From the NCBI GenBank assembly GCA_025716855.1, contig JAIXMQ010000002.1:62001-126000 (forward strand): a stretch of 64,000 nt of DNA. The letters are read 5' to 3'. A program made the translations under genes and the position numbers. The stretch is from Pilaira anomala. Taxonomy: Eukaryota; Mucoromycota; Mucoromycetes; Mucorales; Mucoraceae. The notes under the pieces are model-generated. The model ran no database searches. It was not told the DNA's origin and was given only the letters and a program-made list of their open reading frames with translations. Within the stretch, counting starts at the first letter, position 1. Each line of letters begins with the position of its first letter. This document shows positions 1 to 11,542 of the stretch, piece by piece.

Positions 1-2
1 TT

Positions 3-89
3 GCTGCCGCTGCTGACTGGTCTGCTTCTCGCACTACCGACTGGGCTGAGGAGACTGAAGCTCCCGCTACCTCTTCTTGGGAAGCCTAA
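3..89 (+). CDS. RPS0: 40S ribosomal protein uS2 (RPS0/RPSA), 3' end only
   Basis: The first bases, read in frame 3, give the last 28 codons of a protein followed by a TAA at 87-89. The tail is rich in Ala, Asp, Glu and Trp (short motifs ADWSA, DWAEE and a terminal SSWEA). Spaced Trp residues in an acidic Ala/Thr-rich tail are typical of the C-terminus of small-subunit protein uS2 (Rps0, laminin-receptor family), which assembles into the 40S head in the cytosol. Only the tail is inside the window, so the call rests on composition and the DW repeats and cannot be confirmed with a domain. It converges with the FKBP gene on the minus strand. Confidence 0.6.
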   Translation, partial: AAAADWSASRTTDWAEETEAPATSSWEA

Positions 90-458
90 GTTATTTAGTT
101 TTTCTCTTATATAGACTATGTAATAGAAGCCTTTTACTAGGTTAAAATAAAAATAGATTTTTTTTTATAAACAAAAAGTAAGATTCTTTCCCAGTTAATT
201 TTTAAAGTATCGTTTTTTAAAACGGAATGACCAGGACGAAGTATACTTAATTTGAATTGTTCAATATTTTGGTCTAAGCGATACTATGTCTGCTTGTCAT
301 AATATTTAACTCTGGCATCCTGTCAAACATATTTCATCAACCATAAATATTAAAGTGTGAACTATACTAATTTATTTATTTTATTCTTTTGATTTACAAA
401 AGATTATATGTATCCTTATACCGTATATTTAAAAAAAAAACGTTTCCAATGAAAATCT

Positions 459-1718
459 CTATTTCATGGAGACCAACTTAATGTCGAAAACAAGAGTGGC
501 ATTCTTGGGAATGTCTGGGGGAGCACCACGCTTACCGTATGCTAATGGGGCAGGGATAGTCAACTTACGTTCACCACCAGCTTTCATACCAGCAACACCG
601 ATATCCCAACCTTTAATGACTTCACCGCGACCCAAAAGGAAAGAGAAGGGCTTACCAGAGACATTCTTATCGAAAACCTTACCGTTGGTAAGTTTACCAA
701 TATAACGCATACCAACTCTTTGTCCAGACTTACAAGAAGCACCTTCACCAACCTTGATATCTTCGATAACAAGACCGTTAGGAAGCTTGGTTACCTTCTT
801 TTCTTCCTTCTTAGTTTCAGCCTTCTTGGCATCAGCCTTTTTGGTCTTTTTGGCTTCTTCGGCCTTCTTTGCTTCTTCTACCTTCTTGGCTTCTTCGGCC
901 TTCTTGGCTTCTTCAGCTTTCTTGGTTTCGGTCTTCTTGACTTCGGCTTTCTTAGCATCTTCGGCCTTCTTAGCTTCAGCCTTTTGCTTCTTAGAAGGTT
1001 GTTCCTTGGCGGCTTCAGCAGCACGCTTTTTGGTGACAACTGGAACTTCTTCTTCGGATTCCTCTTCCTCTTCCTCTTCCTCCTCTTCTTCTTCGTCAGA
1101 AACCATATCATCGGAATCGATCTCATCAGAAGACATTGTTTGTTGTTGAGCCATCAAAGCCTTAACTTCTTCTTTGTCAACACCTTCGGGAAGACTGTTC
1201 AAGAATTCCTCTTCATCGAAACTTTCATCGACAGAATCACCAGATTCATCTTCGGAAACGATCTCTTCATCATCATCATTGAAGACATAGTTACCTGTAA
1301 GGTGGACAATGTTTTCACCCTTGACGGCAAAAGTGACTTCTTCACCTTCAACAAAGGTAATATCCAAAGCTTGTTGCTCAATCTAAACGAGACAAATGTT
1401 AGCTTGGATTAATGTCAAAACAAACCAATTCGGTGTCTTACCTTATTGGGAATCAAAGTACATAAGACGTATTCCTTCTTGTCAACATTGACAGTGACAG
1501 TAGTACGCTTGTTGTCTTTAACTTCTTCGTGAAGAGAAGCCTAAATCGAGAGAAAGTAAAAAAAAAAAAAATATTTGTCAATAACTTCGCGTTTTTTTTA
1601 TTATTATTATTATCTTCTTTTAACTTACCATGGCAATGCGGAAAGGAGCAGAGACAATTTGAGTGTAAGTCTTACCGGGATGGCAGATCAAACCCATAAA
1701 TCCTTGAATAGTAGTCAT
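459..1718 (-). CDS. Nucleolar FKBP-type peptidyl-prolyl isomerase (Fpr3/Fpr4, FKBP39/46 type)
   Basis: Three minus-strand exons: 1718-1629, 1540-1442 and 1382-459, giving 370 aa. Exon 1 starts [10 protein letters not shown], with a GLxCxPGK pattern like the nucleoplasmin-like N-terminal domain of Fpr3/Fpr4. The middle has acidic Asp/Glu runs (about residues 100-175), then a long Lys/Ala/Glu-rich basic stretch (about 180-260). The C-terminal ~105 residues are a full FKBP domain ([41 protein letters not shown]), so cis-trans prolyl isomerase activity is expected. This domain order is that of nucleolar histone-binding FKBPs that act on chromatin and rDNA. Both introns lie at codon boundaries with normal GT-AG ends. 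The exact paralogue (Fpr3 or Fpr4) cannot be decided. Confidence 0.92.
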
Positions 1719-3221
1719 AATGATTTAGTGAAAAGACGTTGTTGATCTTTTACAAAAGAAAAAAAAAATTGCTTTAACAGAAGTAAAATCTAGTCACAGG
1801 TAGGACTTGCTTTTTGTCGGGATTTACTGGTTTTAAGATAGAGAAGCACTTTTAAATTTTGAACAGATACAAGACATAAACAATGATAAAAGCGATTTAG
1901 TGACAATGTATAAAGAATAAATGAGTTTACATATGCATGTTTAGGGCCTTTGATTATCGTAATGCTAAGAGTATTTGCTGTGACGCTTTTGCCGATTAGA
2001 GGCCGATTAATATATCATACCGAATCTATTTTGCAAGAGAACAGTTATGACATTTCTATTTTAAATTATTCATACATACATGCATAACTTGACATACGTT
2101 ATAAACTTATAATATAAATATATAATGATATACACCTCCTCACATGTAATAATCTTGGTCTGTGCGGGTTTTGTCATACAAGTTCATTTAAAAAGCTTAT
2201 ACATATATAACTAAAAATAGTGATTTTAAGAAATAGTTAAATACCGTAATTTTACCGGCAAGTGAGACATAACCGAATTTCTATTCATCATCATTTTACT
2301 GTTTTTTTTCAAATAACTAAATAGTTATTGAACTTCTATATTCGTCAACAATTATATTTATTTGATCCATTCATAAGTATGTACTCACAAGACTCTGATA
2401 ATTTTTCCAGTTTCTCCAAATAATTCAGTAATCTAATAAATCTTTACCCAATGGCTTACAAAATTTATTAATGTTTTAATGATGGTTATATTGTTTGATA
2501 TATACGTGACTATAACATTAGTAGTATAGTAACTGTTATAAACTTATTACTTTGAATACGTTACTGAAGATTTGGTAAATTTGTATATATTTATTATCAG
2601 TTTGAATATCGCGGTAAACCCCCCCCCAGTACATAGTACATATATACCAGGTTATTCAAGAGAAAATCTTGTAGAATCAGCGTTGTGCATATATGAACTG
2701 ATTGGGAATTTTGATTATTTTAATAAATTAACACACATACGAACAAGCAAACGAGAACCAAAAAATTCTTCAATATCATAGGGGGTATGATTAAGATATT
2801 TCTAATGGTGGTATTCAACGATCACTCATCTCACTATTTTGGAGATCTTGACAGGACAGCCAAATTTAATATATTATTTTCCGCCTTGACTCTTGGCTCT
2901 ATATGAACATTTTCTTTTTTGAGGTCAACCAGCATAGTCACATATATATCTGACAGTAACAAATTTGAGAGTAGTAGCAGTAACAAGGCCAACAAATATT
3001 TTGTTAACCAAATAAACATATTTACTATGCTCGCTCCAGATTGTTTATTAAGCCAATGTTTTGATTTTAAAATGTATAGGGACTGAATATTAACAGTACA
3101 GAATTATTAACTGAGTTTAAAACTGTTTCTTAAAAAAAAAAGATACACATATAACACACCGTTACTGCTGGGAGATTATTATATCTCTTTTCCTTTTCTT
3201 TTTATTATTACTCGGAAAAGA
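1719..3221. other. Intergenic region, no gene seen
   Basis: About 1.5 kb of AT-rich DNA between the divergently transcribed FKBP and eIF4G genes, presumably holding both promoters. Open frames here are short and show no recognisable protein. A C9 run near 2620 and small T tracts are the only simple-sequence features noted. Confidence 0.6.
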
Positions 3222-6200
3222 ATGAACAGAAGTATCGAGAATAACCAAGGGAGGGCTAATAAGTCATCTAATTATGCACAAGCAGCAAGATCGTCTCAAA
3301 CGCGAGGTCCTTTACATGAACAACCTTTACCGCAGCAACAAATAGAAGTTCCTGTTTTAAGAAAGACAACAAGTCCATCTAGTTTTAATTCTACATCCAT
3401 CGGACAGCAAAAGAATTTGTAAGGGGGTTTCAACAGAAATATCAACTTCATGTTGACATCTAACTTTTTTTTTCTTTTTTCTTTTACATCTGTCTCTCTT
3501 CTTAGATATAATAATAAACCAAAGGAAACGACTACTACTTATAAAAAGGCACCTGTGCAACTACCGATGGCACCACCAACTGACACAGGTAAAAAAATAA
3601 AAGTAAAATAATGATAATAATATAATCAAAATAATAATTTCAAAATAATAATTCAACAATAAAATAGGTCCTATTCAGTTTGGATCCATTAATCAACCAC
3701 AGGATACCCCATTACCAACAACAGTAGGTAAAAGTGGTGACATACCTATATTAAGATCTTCTGATGTCCAATTTGGCAGTTTACCTATAACTGATACATC
3801 ATTGAATTATGTAAGTAAATTTATAATATATGTATATATACCTTTTTTCAATCGTATTAATTATAATAGAGAGCGACACAAAATAGGCATCAACAACAGC
3901 AACAGCAACAGCAACAGCCAAAATCAGATATACCTCGTACTACCAATGATGGCAGATTATTTACTCAATCTTACGCGCCTCGTCAAAATACAAATCAGGG
4001 AGAATATAATAATAACCGTTATCTTGGTAATAGTTATAATAAAACCAACAGTTATAGACCTCAACAACCACAATTACAGCCACAACAACAACAACAACAA
4101 CAACAAACTTCTCCCAATCATCACCCCTCACCCCAACAACAGCAACAACATTCACCACAAACATTGCCTAATTCCCCTATGAGTGTTCATCGTTCACCCA
4201 ATATGAATAATAATTATCAAAAAAAGAATAACTTATCTCCACATATAACTCAACAAAATATCCAAATGGCTGCAACAAGTTGGTCTCCTAATCAACAACA
4301 ATTTGTAAGTATATATATACATATATATATTCATTATTTATTTATTCATTATTATTTTTTTAGTTTTACTCTCAACAATACCCTGTATCTGTACCACCAT
4401 CTTATAATGTCATACCAACCAATAGACCTCCCATTATTCCATCACCTTCGCCTAGAAAAGCAATAGCGATTGTTGATCCATTAACTGGTGCCACATTAAA
4501 TACAAGCCCAATGTCACTTAGTTCAGGATCCACTGCACATATTTCATATAATTCAAAGCATGAAGAAAAATTAGATTTTAAGGTGCCCACACCTCATGTA
4601 TCTAAAGCAGTAGATATAGTGGATCCTGCTATTCGTAACCGTGAAATACGCGAACAAAAAGAACGTGAAGAAGCAGCACAAGAAGCTTTAAGAAAAGCAA
4701 AAGAAGAAGAAGAAAGAAAGGAGGAAGAAAAGAGAAAGGAATTGGAACGTATTGAGAATGAAAGGTTAGCTGAAATTGAAAAACAAAGAATTGAAACTGA
4801 ACGTCGTTTGGCTGCTGAACAAGAAGCGATTGAAAGAGCTGAAGCAGAAGCTAAAAGATTAGAGGAGGAGGCTAAAAAGAAAGAAGAAGAGGAAGAAGCT
4901 CGTAGAAAGGCTGAAGCAGAAAAAGAAACTAAACGTGTTTTAGAAGAAATAGAAGCTAAAAGGAGAAGAGAAGAACAAGATCGAATTATTGCTTCTGAAG
5001 TGGAAAAAGCAACTAATAATAATACTACAACAATTAAAATTATTGATGATCCAAGTACAATTCAATATCCTTCTGGTATCCAAGCTCCTTCCACTGTATC
5101 AAATGGAAAATTAGCTTATAGTATTGAATTTTTGTTACAATTTCAACAAGTTTGTTTAGTAACAGAAAAAGATTTATCTGGTATTACTGCCGATGTAAGT
5201 AGTGAAGGCTCTCGTGGAAATAATCCAAATATGCGTCAATCTTCTGATCGTAGTAAAGGTCCTCGTACACCAGGTTCATCCATTTTACCATCCAATGGTA
5301 TTAATATGGGTGGTGATCAAATGTTTAAGATGGGTTCTCGTGATGGTCGTATGGAAATGGGTAAATTTAATATGGGACGTCCTTTAACTGCTCGTGTTGG
5401 AAGTAATAATCATATGGAACGTCAAGGATCTAATAGAGGTGGTATGGTTAACAATAATATGAATAATAGAGGTGGACGTGGTGGTGGAAGTGGTATGAAG
5501 ATTATACGTAATCCACCACAAACTCAAGGAGCTCCCACCATTCCTTTTGAACAAGTTGCACCATTAGAAAAGAGTGAAAATAGATGGGTTCCTACAGTTC
5601 AAGTCAATACGAATAATAATGGTTTAAATGCAGAAGGTGAAGCAGAAATTATTCCACAAGAATTAATTGTTCGTAAAGTAAATGCTTTACTTAACAAATT
5701 AACAATGGAAAAATTCGATTCAATTGCAACACAAATTTTTGAATATGCTAAACAATCAGCAAAGGAAACAAATGGTAGATCACTTCGTACAGTCATGAAA
5801 CTTACATTTGAAAAGGCTTGTGATGAACCAGCATTTGCAACTATGTGGGCAAAATTATGTAGATCAATGTATGACTCTATGACGGATGAAATTAAGGATA
5901 CAAGTATCTTAAATGAAGCAAATGAACCTTCTTCTGGTGTACTTTTATTTAGAAAATATTTATTTAATCGCTGTCAAGTAGAATTTGAAAAGGGTTGGAA
6001 AGTAAATATGCCCAAAATAGAAGATGTAGATGGTATGCTTACAGAAGAATATTATATTGCTGCAAAAGCAAAACGTCAAGGATTAGGTTTAATTCAATTT
6101 ATTGGTGAATTATTTAAATTGGATATGTTATCTGAACGTATCATGTATAGTTGTGTGATTAGATTATGTAATAATGCTGCAACTGCAGGTGATGAAGAAG

Positions 6201-7465
6201 CTGAATCTCTTTGTAAACTTTTGACTACAATTGGTAAATCTCTTGATAGTAAACCAAAAACTAGTAAATGGCTTGGTGTTATTATGGATAGAATGGGAAA
6301 TGAAATGATTGAAAGTCCAAACTTATCTTCTAGAATTAAATTCATGATTCAAAATTTACTTGATTTACGTAAAGATAAATGGATTCCTAGAAGTGGTGGT
6401 ACTCAAGTCGGTCCAACTACAATTGCAAAGATTCATGAAATGGCTGAAAAAGCAAAAGAAGAAAAAGATGCTGTTAATATGAAACGTAATAACAGTTCTC
6501 GTGGACAATATATACCCAATGCTAATAACAACAATAATAATCAATTTAACAATAATATGTCTCGCTCTGGTTCTTATCGTGGTGGAAGAGATCAACAGCA
6601 TTATTTCCAACCTCATAATAATATTAATAATAATAACAACAATAATAATAGTAATAATAATAGTAATAACAATAATAATAATGGTGGTGATGGCTGGAGT
6701 ACTGTTTCTACTCCTGGTGGTAATGGTATCAATAAATCAAGAACAAACAACGATCTCTCAAACTTTGGTAAAGTCGATAGAAGTAGAAACAATAAATCAA
6801 ATATCCTCGGTCCTGGTAACAGTCCTTTCCCAAGCTTAAGTAGACCTAAATCTGCTTTCAATACTGATAACAAGAGTTCTGGCGATGTGAGATCAACTTC
6901 TGCTACAAATATGTTTAGTGCCTTGGAAAAAGCGGATGAACGTAAAAAATTACAATTATTACCTAAAACAGTTGAACCAGAATCTGTTCCTGTTGAATCA
7001 CCAAAACCTACCGATGAAGAAATTAAGCGTAAATGTAAAAATATTCTGGAAGAATACTTTAATATTCGTGATAAAAAGGTATAAATATATAAAGATAAAA
7101 TAGACATATCTGTATATTTACATTATTAAATATAGGAACTCTCTGAATGTGTCAAGGAACTTGATGACTCTCACCACATTGTTCTCTTTATTGGTGAAAT
7201 GTTGGCTGTTGTGGAGAAAAAAGCAGAGGATGTAGAAAGGATGATTGAAGTCATTCAAATCCTCGATTTAGAGAAGGATTTATATATCAAAGCATTCAAA
7301 CAATTTATGGAAGGTTATGACGATTTGACTATTGATGTACCTCAAGCACCAAAATATGTTGCACAGCTTTTGTTGGCCTGTTCAATTAAACCTGAAGAGG
7401 TGGATAATGAAGGGTTTGATTCATTAAAAAATGCTTATGAGAAACTTGAAGTAGATTCAAAATAA
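3222..7465 (+). CDS. eIF4G: Translation initiation factor eIF4G
   Basis: Six exons: 3222-3418, 3506-3588, 3668-3810, 3870-4304, 4364-7078 and 7136-7465, giving 1300 aa. The scaffold of cytosolic eIF4F links the cap-binding protein eIF4E to eIF4A, eIF3 and poly(A)-binding protein. The N-terminal third is low-complexity (Gln, Asn, Pro, Ser) and has repeated FGS motifs (IQFGSI, VQFGSL). A conserved fungal block RKAIAIVDP is followed by a long Glu/Lys/Arg coiled coil. The eIF4E-binding motif YSIEFLL lies near residue 538, an RGG/Met-Gly-rich RNA-binding stretch follows, and a MIF4G HEAT domain spans about 724-956. An Asn/Ser-rich linker leads to a C-terminal MA3 domain split by the last intron. 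An MA3 domain is usual in animal and plant eIF4G but missing from budding-yeast eIF4G. All splice joins keep the frame. Confidence 0.95.
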
Positions 7466-7567
7466 CTCTTTAATTGTATAGAACTTTTTATATGAAACAA
7501 TTTTTTTAAAAAAAAAAACAAAATAAAATTTCAAAAAAGATTTAAAAATATATGTACTTATTTATTT

Positions 7568-9345
7568 TTATGAAGAACTCTTTTTAGCAAGCTGTGTATA
7601 TAAAAGTTATAGTTAGTCTATCATTGTATATTTGTGTTCACTCAAAAGACTTACTCGGGCACGAAGAGCTGCCATACGATCTTTAACAGAGCCAACAGGC
7701 TTAGGCTTTGGTTTCTTACTTTCTTCTTCAGCTTCACTGATCTTTTTATGTGATTCTAATAGTGCTTTCACTCCAGCAGGAAGATGAGTATTATTTATCC
7801 AATCTTTTTTATCAACAACAAGAGATAATCTGGGTAACTTTATTTCTGGAACTGTCGCATCAGGCTAAAAAAAAAAGAAAGAAATGAGGGGGGTATTTTT
7901 TTTTAATTAGCCAAGTTATACACACACATGAAATATATATACATTTCTACTTTACTTTACCTCTTTATGTGTATTAAAATAACTGTCTAAACCGTGCTTA
8001 AGAATATCAGATCGTTTTTGTAAGTCTTTACCAGCTAATGGAACATGCCATTCCTTGGTAAATTGAATTGCAAATGCTTCTGTTACTTTTCCACCAAAGT
8101 CTCGTAACTCTTTCGCATCTATTGTGTATAAATTAGATGCAATATACATTATTTTACAAATATGAGACATTGTAATGCTCTTTCTAGTGGAGTTGCGAAG
8201 AACTGGTTCAATCTGATGATATAAAGTAGGCTTACTTCGAGCCATACGATCAGTTATCACTATATCGAGAGCTTTACGAAGTTTCTCAAGTGTTGTTTTC
8301 TCTTCTTCAATACGCAATTTATCAGCCTCGGTAAGGTATGTTTTATATGGTGCAGAAACAGTTTTTTCTAATTGAATAGGTGGCATAACTGATTCAGTAA
8401 GACTTGATGGTGATGGTGATGGTAATGGTAAATCTTTTGGTGGTAAATCATCCTCCTCCTCCTCATCATCATCATTCGTTATGGTTGACTTTTCTTTCTC
8501 CAAATCTGCATTAAAAAACTGACCTTCATTATCTTTGAATTGTTCTTTAGGTTCAACCACTGTTTCTTTGGGCTCAACCACTGTTTTTTTAATCTCAATA
8601 ATTTCTGTCTTTTCTACAGTCTTTTCAGATATGATTTCGTTCTCTTTAATTTGAGTTTCAACTTGGTTTATGATAATTTCTTCATTTACAATTTCATCCT
8701 CTTCAACCTGAACAACTTTATCCTTTTTACATGGTGTTTGAATTTCAATCAAAACATCCTCTTTCTCTTGTTGAAGTCCAGCGTTTTTTACTTTAGATTC
8801 AATTGGAGCTGTCGTTTCTTTCTTTTTTGAATCCTCCTTCAATGAATGTGTCGTTTTATGCTTCTTTTTCTTTTCTACAGGTAAAGTGTCTGATTTACGT
8901 TTTTGTAAGTTGATATTATCTTCTTCTGTATCAACTGCTTTCAAATTCAATACAGTTTGTTTCATTGTTTTTGTTGCAATACGACCACTTTTTCTTACAG
9001 GTTTCTTTTAAAGAAGAAGAAAAAAAAATTAATAAACACATGATGGTTGAAATGTCCTAAAGTTTAAAGCATTACCTCCACTTTAGTAGGTTTAAAAAGA
9101 GCCTATAGTTTTAATGTTAATACACATCTCAATTATAAAGTAAAAAATTGGTTTTCTACCTCTTCAAAAGGTATAAATGCAGTGGTTGTGTCTGTTGTTT
9201 TCTTGTTTTTTACAACATTAGAGGTTGAAGTAGAGTTGGCATTTTTCTATATACAGTATTAATAATAATCTTTTTTTTTTGTTTCCTTTTATCAATAACA
9301 TACCCTGCCACGGAACTGTAAACGAAGCTGGTCTTTCATATTCAT
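7568..9345 (-). CDS. CDT1: DNA replication licensing factor Cdt1-like
   Basis: Six minus-strand exons: 9345-9304, 9246-9160, 9102-9076, 9004-7961, 7864-7655 and 7591-7568, giving 477 aa. Exon 3 has only 27 nt and exon 6 only 24 nt; the last intron (GTAAGT, CTAAC branch point, CACAG) is well formed. The N-terminal half is Lys/Glu-rich and disordered. The region near KLRKALDIVITDR, TLYHQIEPVLRN and SHICKIMYIASNLYTI resembles the central winged-helix (geminin-binding-type) domain of Cdt1. The basic C-terminus SVKDRMAALRAR resembles the end of the Cdt1 MCM-binding domain. Known role: loading of MCM2-7 at origins with ORC and Cdc6 in the nucleus. The family assignment is by pattern and could be wrong. 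No consensus PIP box is seen at the N-terminus. It is convergent with eIF4G, about 100 bp away. Confidence 0.7.
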
Positions 9346-10040
9346 AAACGCGTGTTTTATAAAGAAAAACTGAAAGAAAAGCAAATGAAAAAAAAAATGA
9401 AAATCTCCAAATTAAAAAAATTGTTCCGTGACTGTCAGAGGTTCACATTCATCATAAGTAAATCAAGACATATCCTCAGCCTGTCACCATTGAATTCATC
9501 TATGAAAGGAAGGATAGACTTTAACCTTTTTCTTTATTTTTTATACCTTTCTTTTGGTTTAACATACTGTAAGAACTTATTGTATGTATATCTGTCCTTG
9601 GTAGCTCTATGTCCAAAAAAAAAAAAAAAAAAAAAATCAAATCCTTTGTTCCCTTATTGATGCAACCTCTCATAAACTTCTTTGTATGTAAAAAGACCCC
9701 AAGGTATATGTTTCTTTTACCCTTATAAAACAAATTACAGCAAAGCCATCGAAAAGAGTATAAGATACAATCCCCTTTTCGAATATCATACTACTCTTTT
9801 ACATGAATTAAATCTAAAAAGCATGAAAATTGCCGAATAACTAACCCAAGGAGCTTTTTTTTTTTGTCGTACTGTTCCTATAGTAAGACATATCTTATAC
9901 TTTGGCTTTGCAGCTAAACTCTACGTATACGACTAATAATAAGGTTATTTTTTTTTTTAAATTTACTTCAAGCTTGACCCATTTATTTTTATAAAAAAAA
10001 AACCAAAATAATGAGAGATATTGTAAGAGAAGAACCTAAT
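9346..10040. other. Intergenic region, no gene seen
   Basis: About 700 bp upstream of Cdt1 and downstream of Arp1, both on the minus strand. It is AT-rich with homopolymer A and T tracts (for example A22 near 9615-9636). The open frames crossing it are driven by A/T tracts and resemble no protein family. Confidence 0.55.
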
Positions 10041-10969
10041 TTAAAATGTCTTTTTGTGAATGATATCAGGGTCTTCTTGGTATTCTTCAGCGGAAACCCA
10101 CATCTTTTTAAATGTACTAAGAGAGGCCAAAATGGAGCCACCAATCCAAGTACTATACTTACGCTCAGGTGGAGCATAAATCTTGATTTTAATATCCTTT
10201 AATGCCAATTTCTTAATTTCTGATAAAAGACGTTCACCAAATCCTTTACATAATGTAGAACCACCAGACAATACAACGTTTGAATAAAGTGATTTTCTCA
10301 AATCAAGATCAGCGCGACTAATACAATCTACAATGACTTGATGAATGCCAGGATATTCCTCTCCGATCAATTCTGGCTGAAACAAAATTTCTGGTGCACG
10401 GAATCGTTCAGCACCAAGCTACACACACACACACACATTTTACTGTCAGTATTTCGCTATATATATATATCTGAAAAAAGAAAACATTTACCTTGATAAT
10501 ATTTCCATCAGGTAACATAAAGTCATCAAATTTACCACTCATTTCTTTTTCTTCTTTAGCCGGATTCAGTGCAATATAACAAGTTTTCTCTTTAATAATA
10601 CGTACAACTTCCTTCTCTGCAGTTGTATGGAAATTGTAACCAGATTTTCTTAATAATAATTGTAAATATTCAGTAACATCTCTACCGGCAATATCAACTC
10701 TACGAATAGCATGAGGGATAGCAAAACCTTCATAAACAGGTACAGCATGTGTAACGCCATCACCTGAATCGAGTACGATACCCGTAGTTCTACCTGAAGA
10801 ATATAAACTAAGTACAGCTTGGATCGAAGTGAATAAAGCAGGAACATTGAAAGTTTCGAAAAAGATTTGTGCTGCTGCATCTCTATTTGCTCGAGGGTTT
10901 AAAGGTGCCTCGGTCAACAAGACAGGGTGCTATATACACGGATTAAAAAACAAATTATGCCTATGAAAG

Positions 10970-11005
<36 letters not shown>

Positions 11006-11542
11006 TCTTCAGAAAGTGTTTTCAGTTCGTCGGTATAAATGTATTGCCAAATACGTTCCATGTCTTCCCAATCAGTGACAATACCGTGTTCAATAGGATA
11101 TCTAATTTTTAATAATCCACGTAATTCCTGTGCCTTTCTACCAATAAAGTTATCTCCTTCTACTGCACCAGCCATGATACGAACGTGCTTTGGTCGACCA
11201 ACCCTATTTTTCTCATTTTAATATGTTTGTATCACAGCTCCAGTAGTAATATTACTTACATGGAAGGGAAAAAACATTTCGGCTGTTCTTCTCCAGCAAA
11301 ACCAGCTTTAATAACACCAGATCCCTAAAAAGATGAACAAATACAAGTTGGATGACGATTTTTTTTTTAAAAAAAATGTGTTTTTTTTTTTAACTGAAGT
11401 TTACATTGTCAATAACAACTGGTTGATTGGTCAACACCTATAACATTTTTTGAAAAAGAAAAGAAAAAGAAAAAAGAGTCAGCTTTACTAATGAAGAAAG
11501 AAAACGGTTTGAAAATAATACATCATCAAATTCGGAATTCAT
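10041..11542 (-). CDS. ARP1: Actin-related protein 1 (centractin), dynactin filament subunit
   Basis: Six minus-strand exons: 11542-11522 (21 nt), 11437-11405 (33 nt), 11324-11260, 11203-11005, 10929-10492 and 10418-10041, giving 377 aa against 376 in human centractin. The joined N-terminus reads [20 protein letters not shown], which fits the [11 protein letters not shown] opening of Arp1 rather than conventional actin. Phosphate-binding loops DNGSG and LDSGDGVTH, the Arp1-like [12 protein letters not shown] and RFRAPE..F.PELIGEE, and the C-terminal FKKMWVS...IHKKTF are all present. Arp1 forms the short filament of dynactin, the dynein cofactor for hyphal nuclear and organelle transport. Intron 4 contains a TA dinucleotide run and intron 5 a CA run; all joins keep frame. 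Confidence 0.96.

Noticed and set aside
720..1412. Plus-strand Phe/Leu-rich and Ser-rich frames over the FKBP gene
   Set aside because: They are antisense reflections of the Lys/Glu-rich low-complexity part of the FKBP protein.
9304..9345. Possible PIP box at the Cdt1 N-terminus (QLRLQF)
   Set aside because: The spacing does not fit Q-x-x-[ILM]-x-x-aromatic-aromatic, so a PCNA-dependent degron is not claimed.
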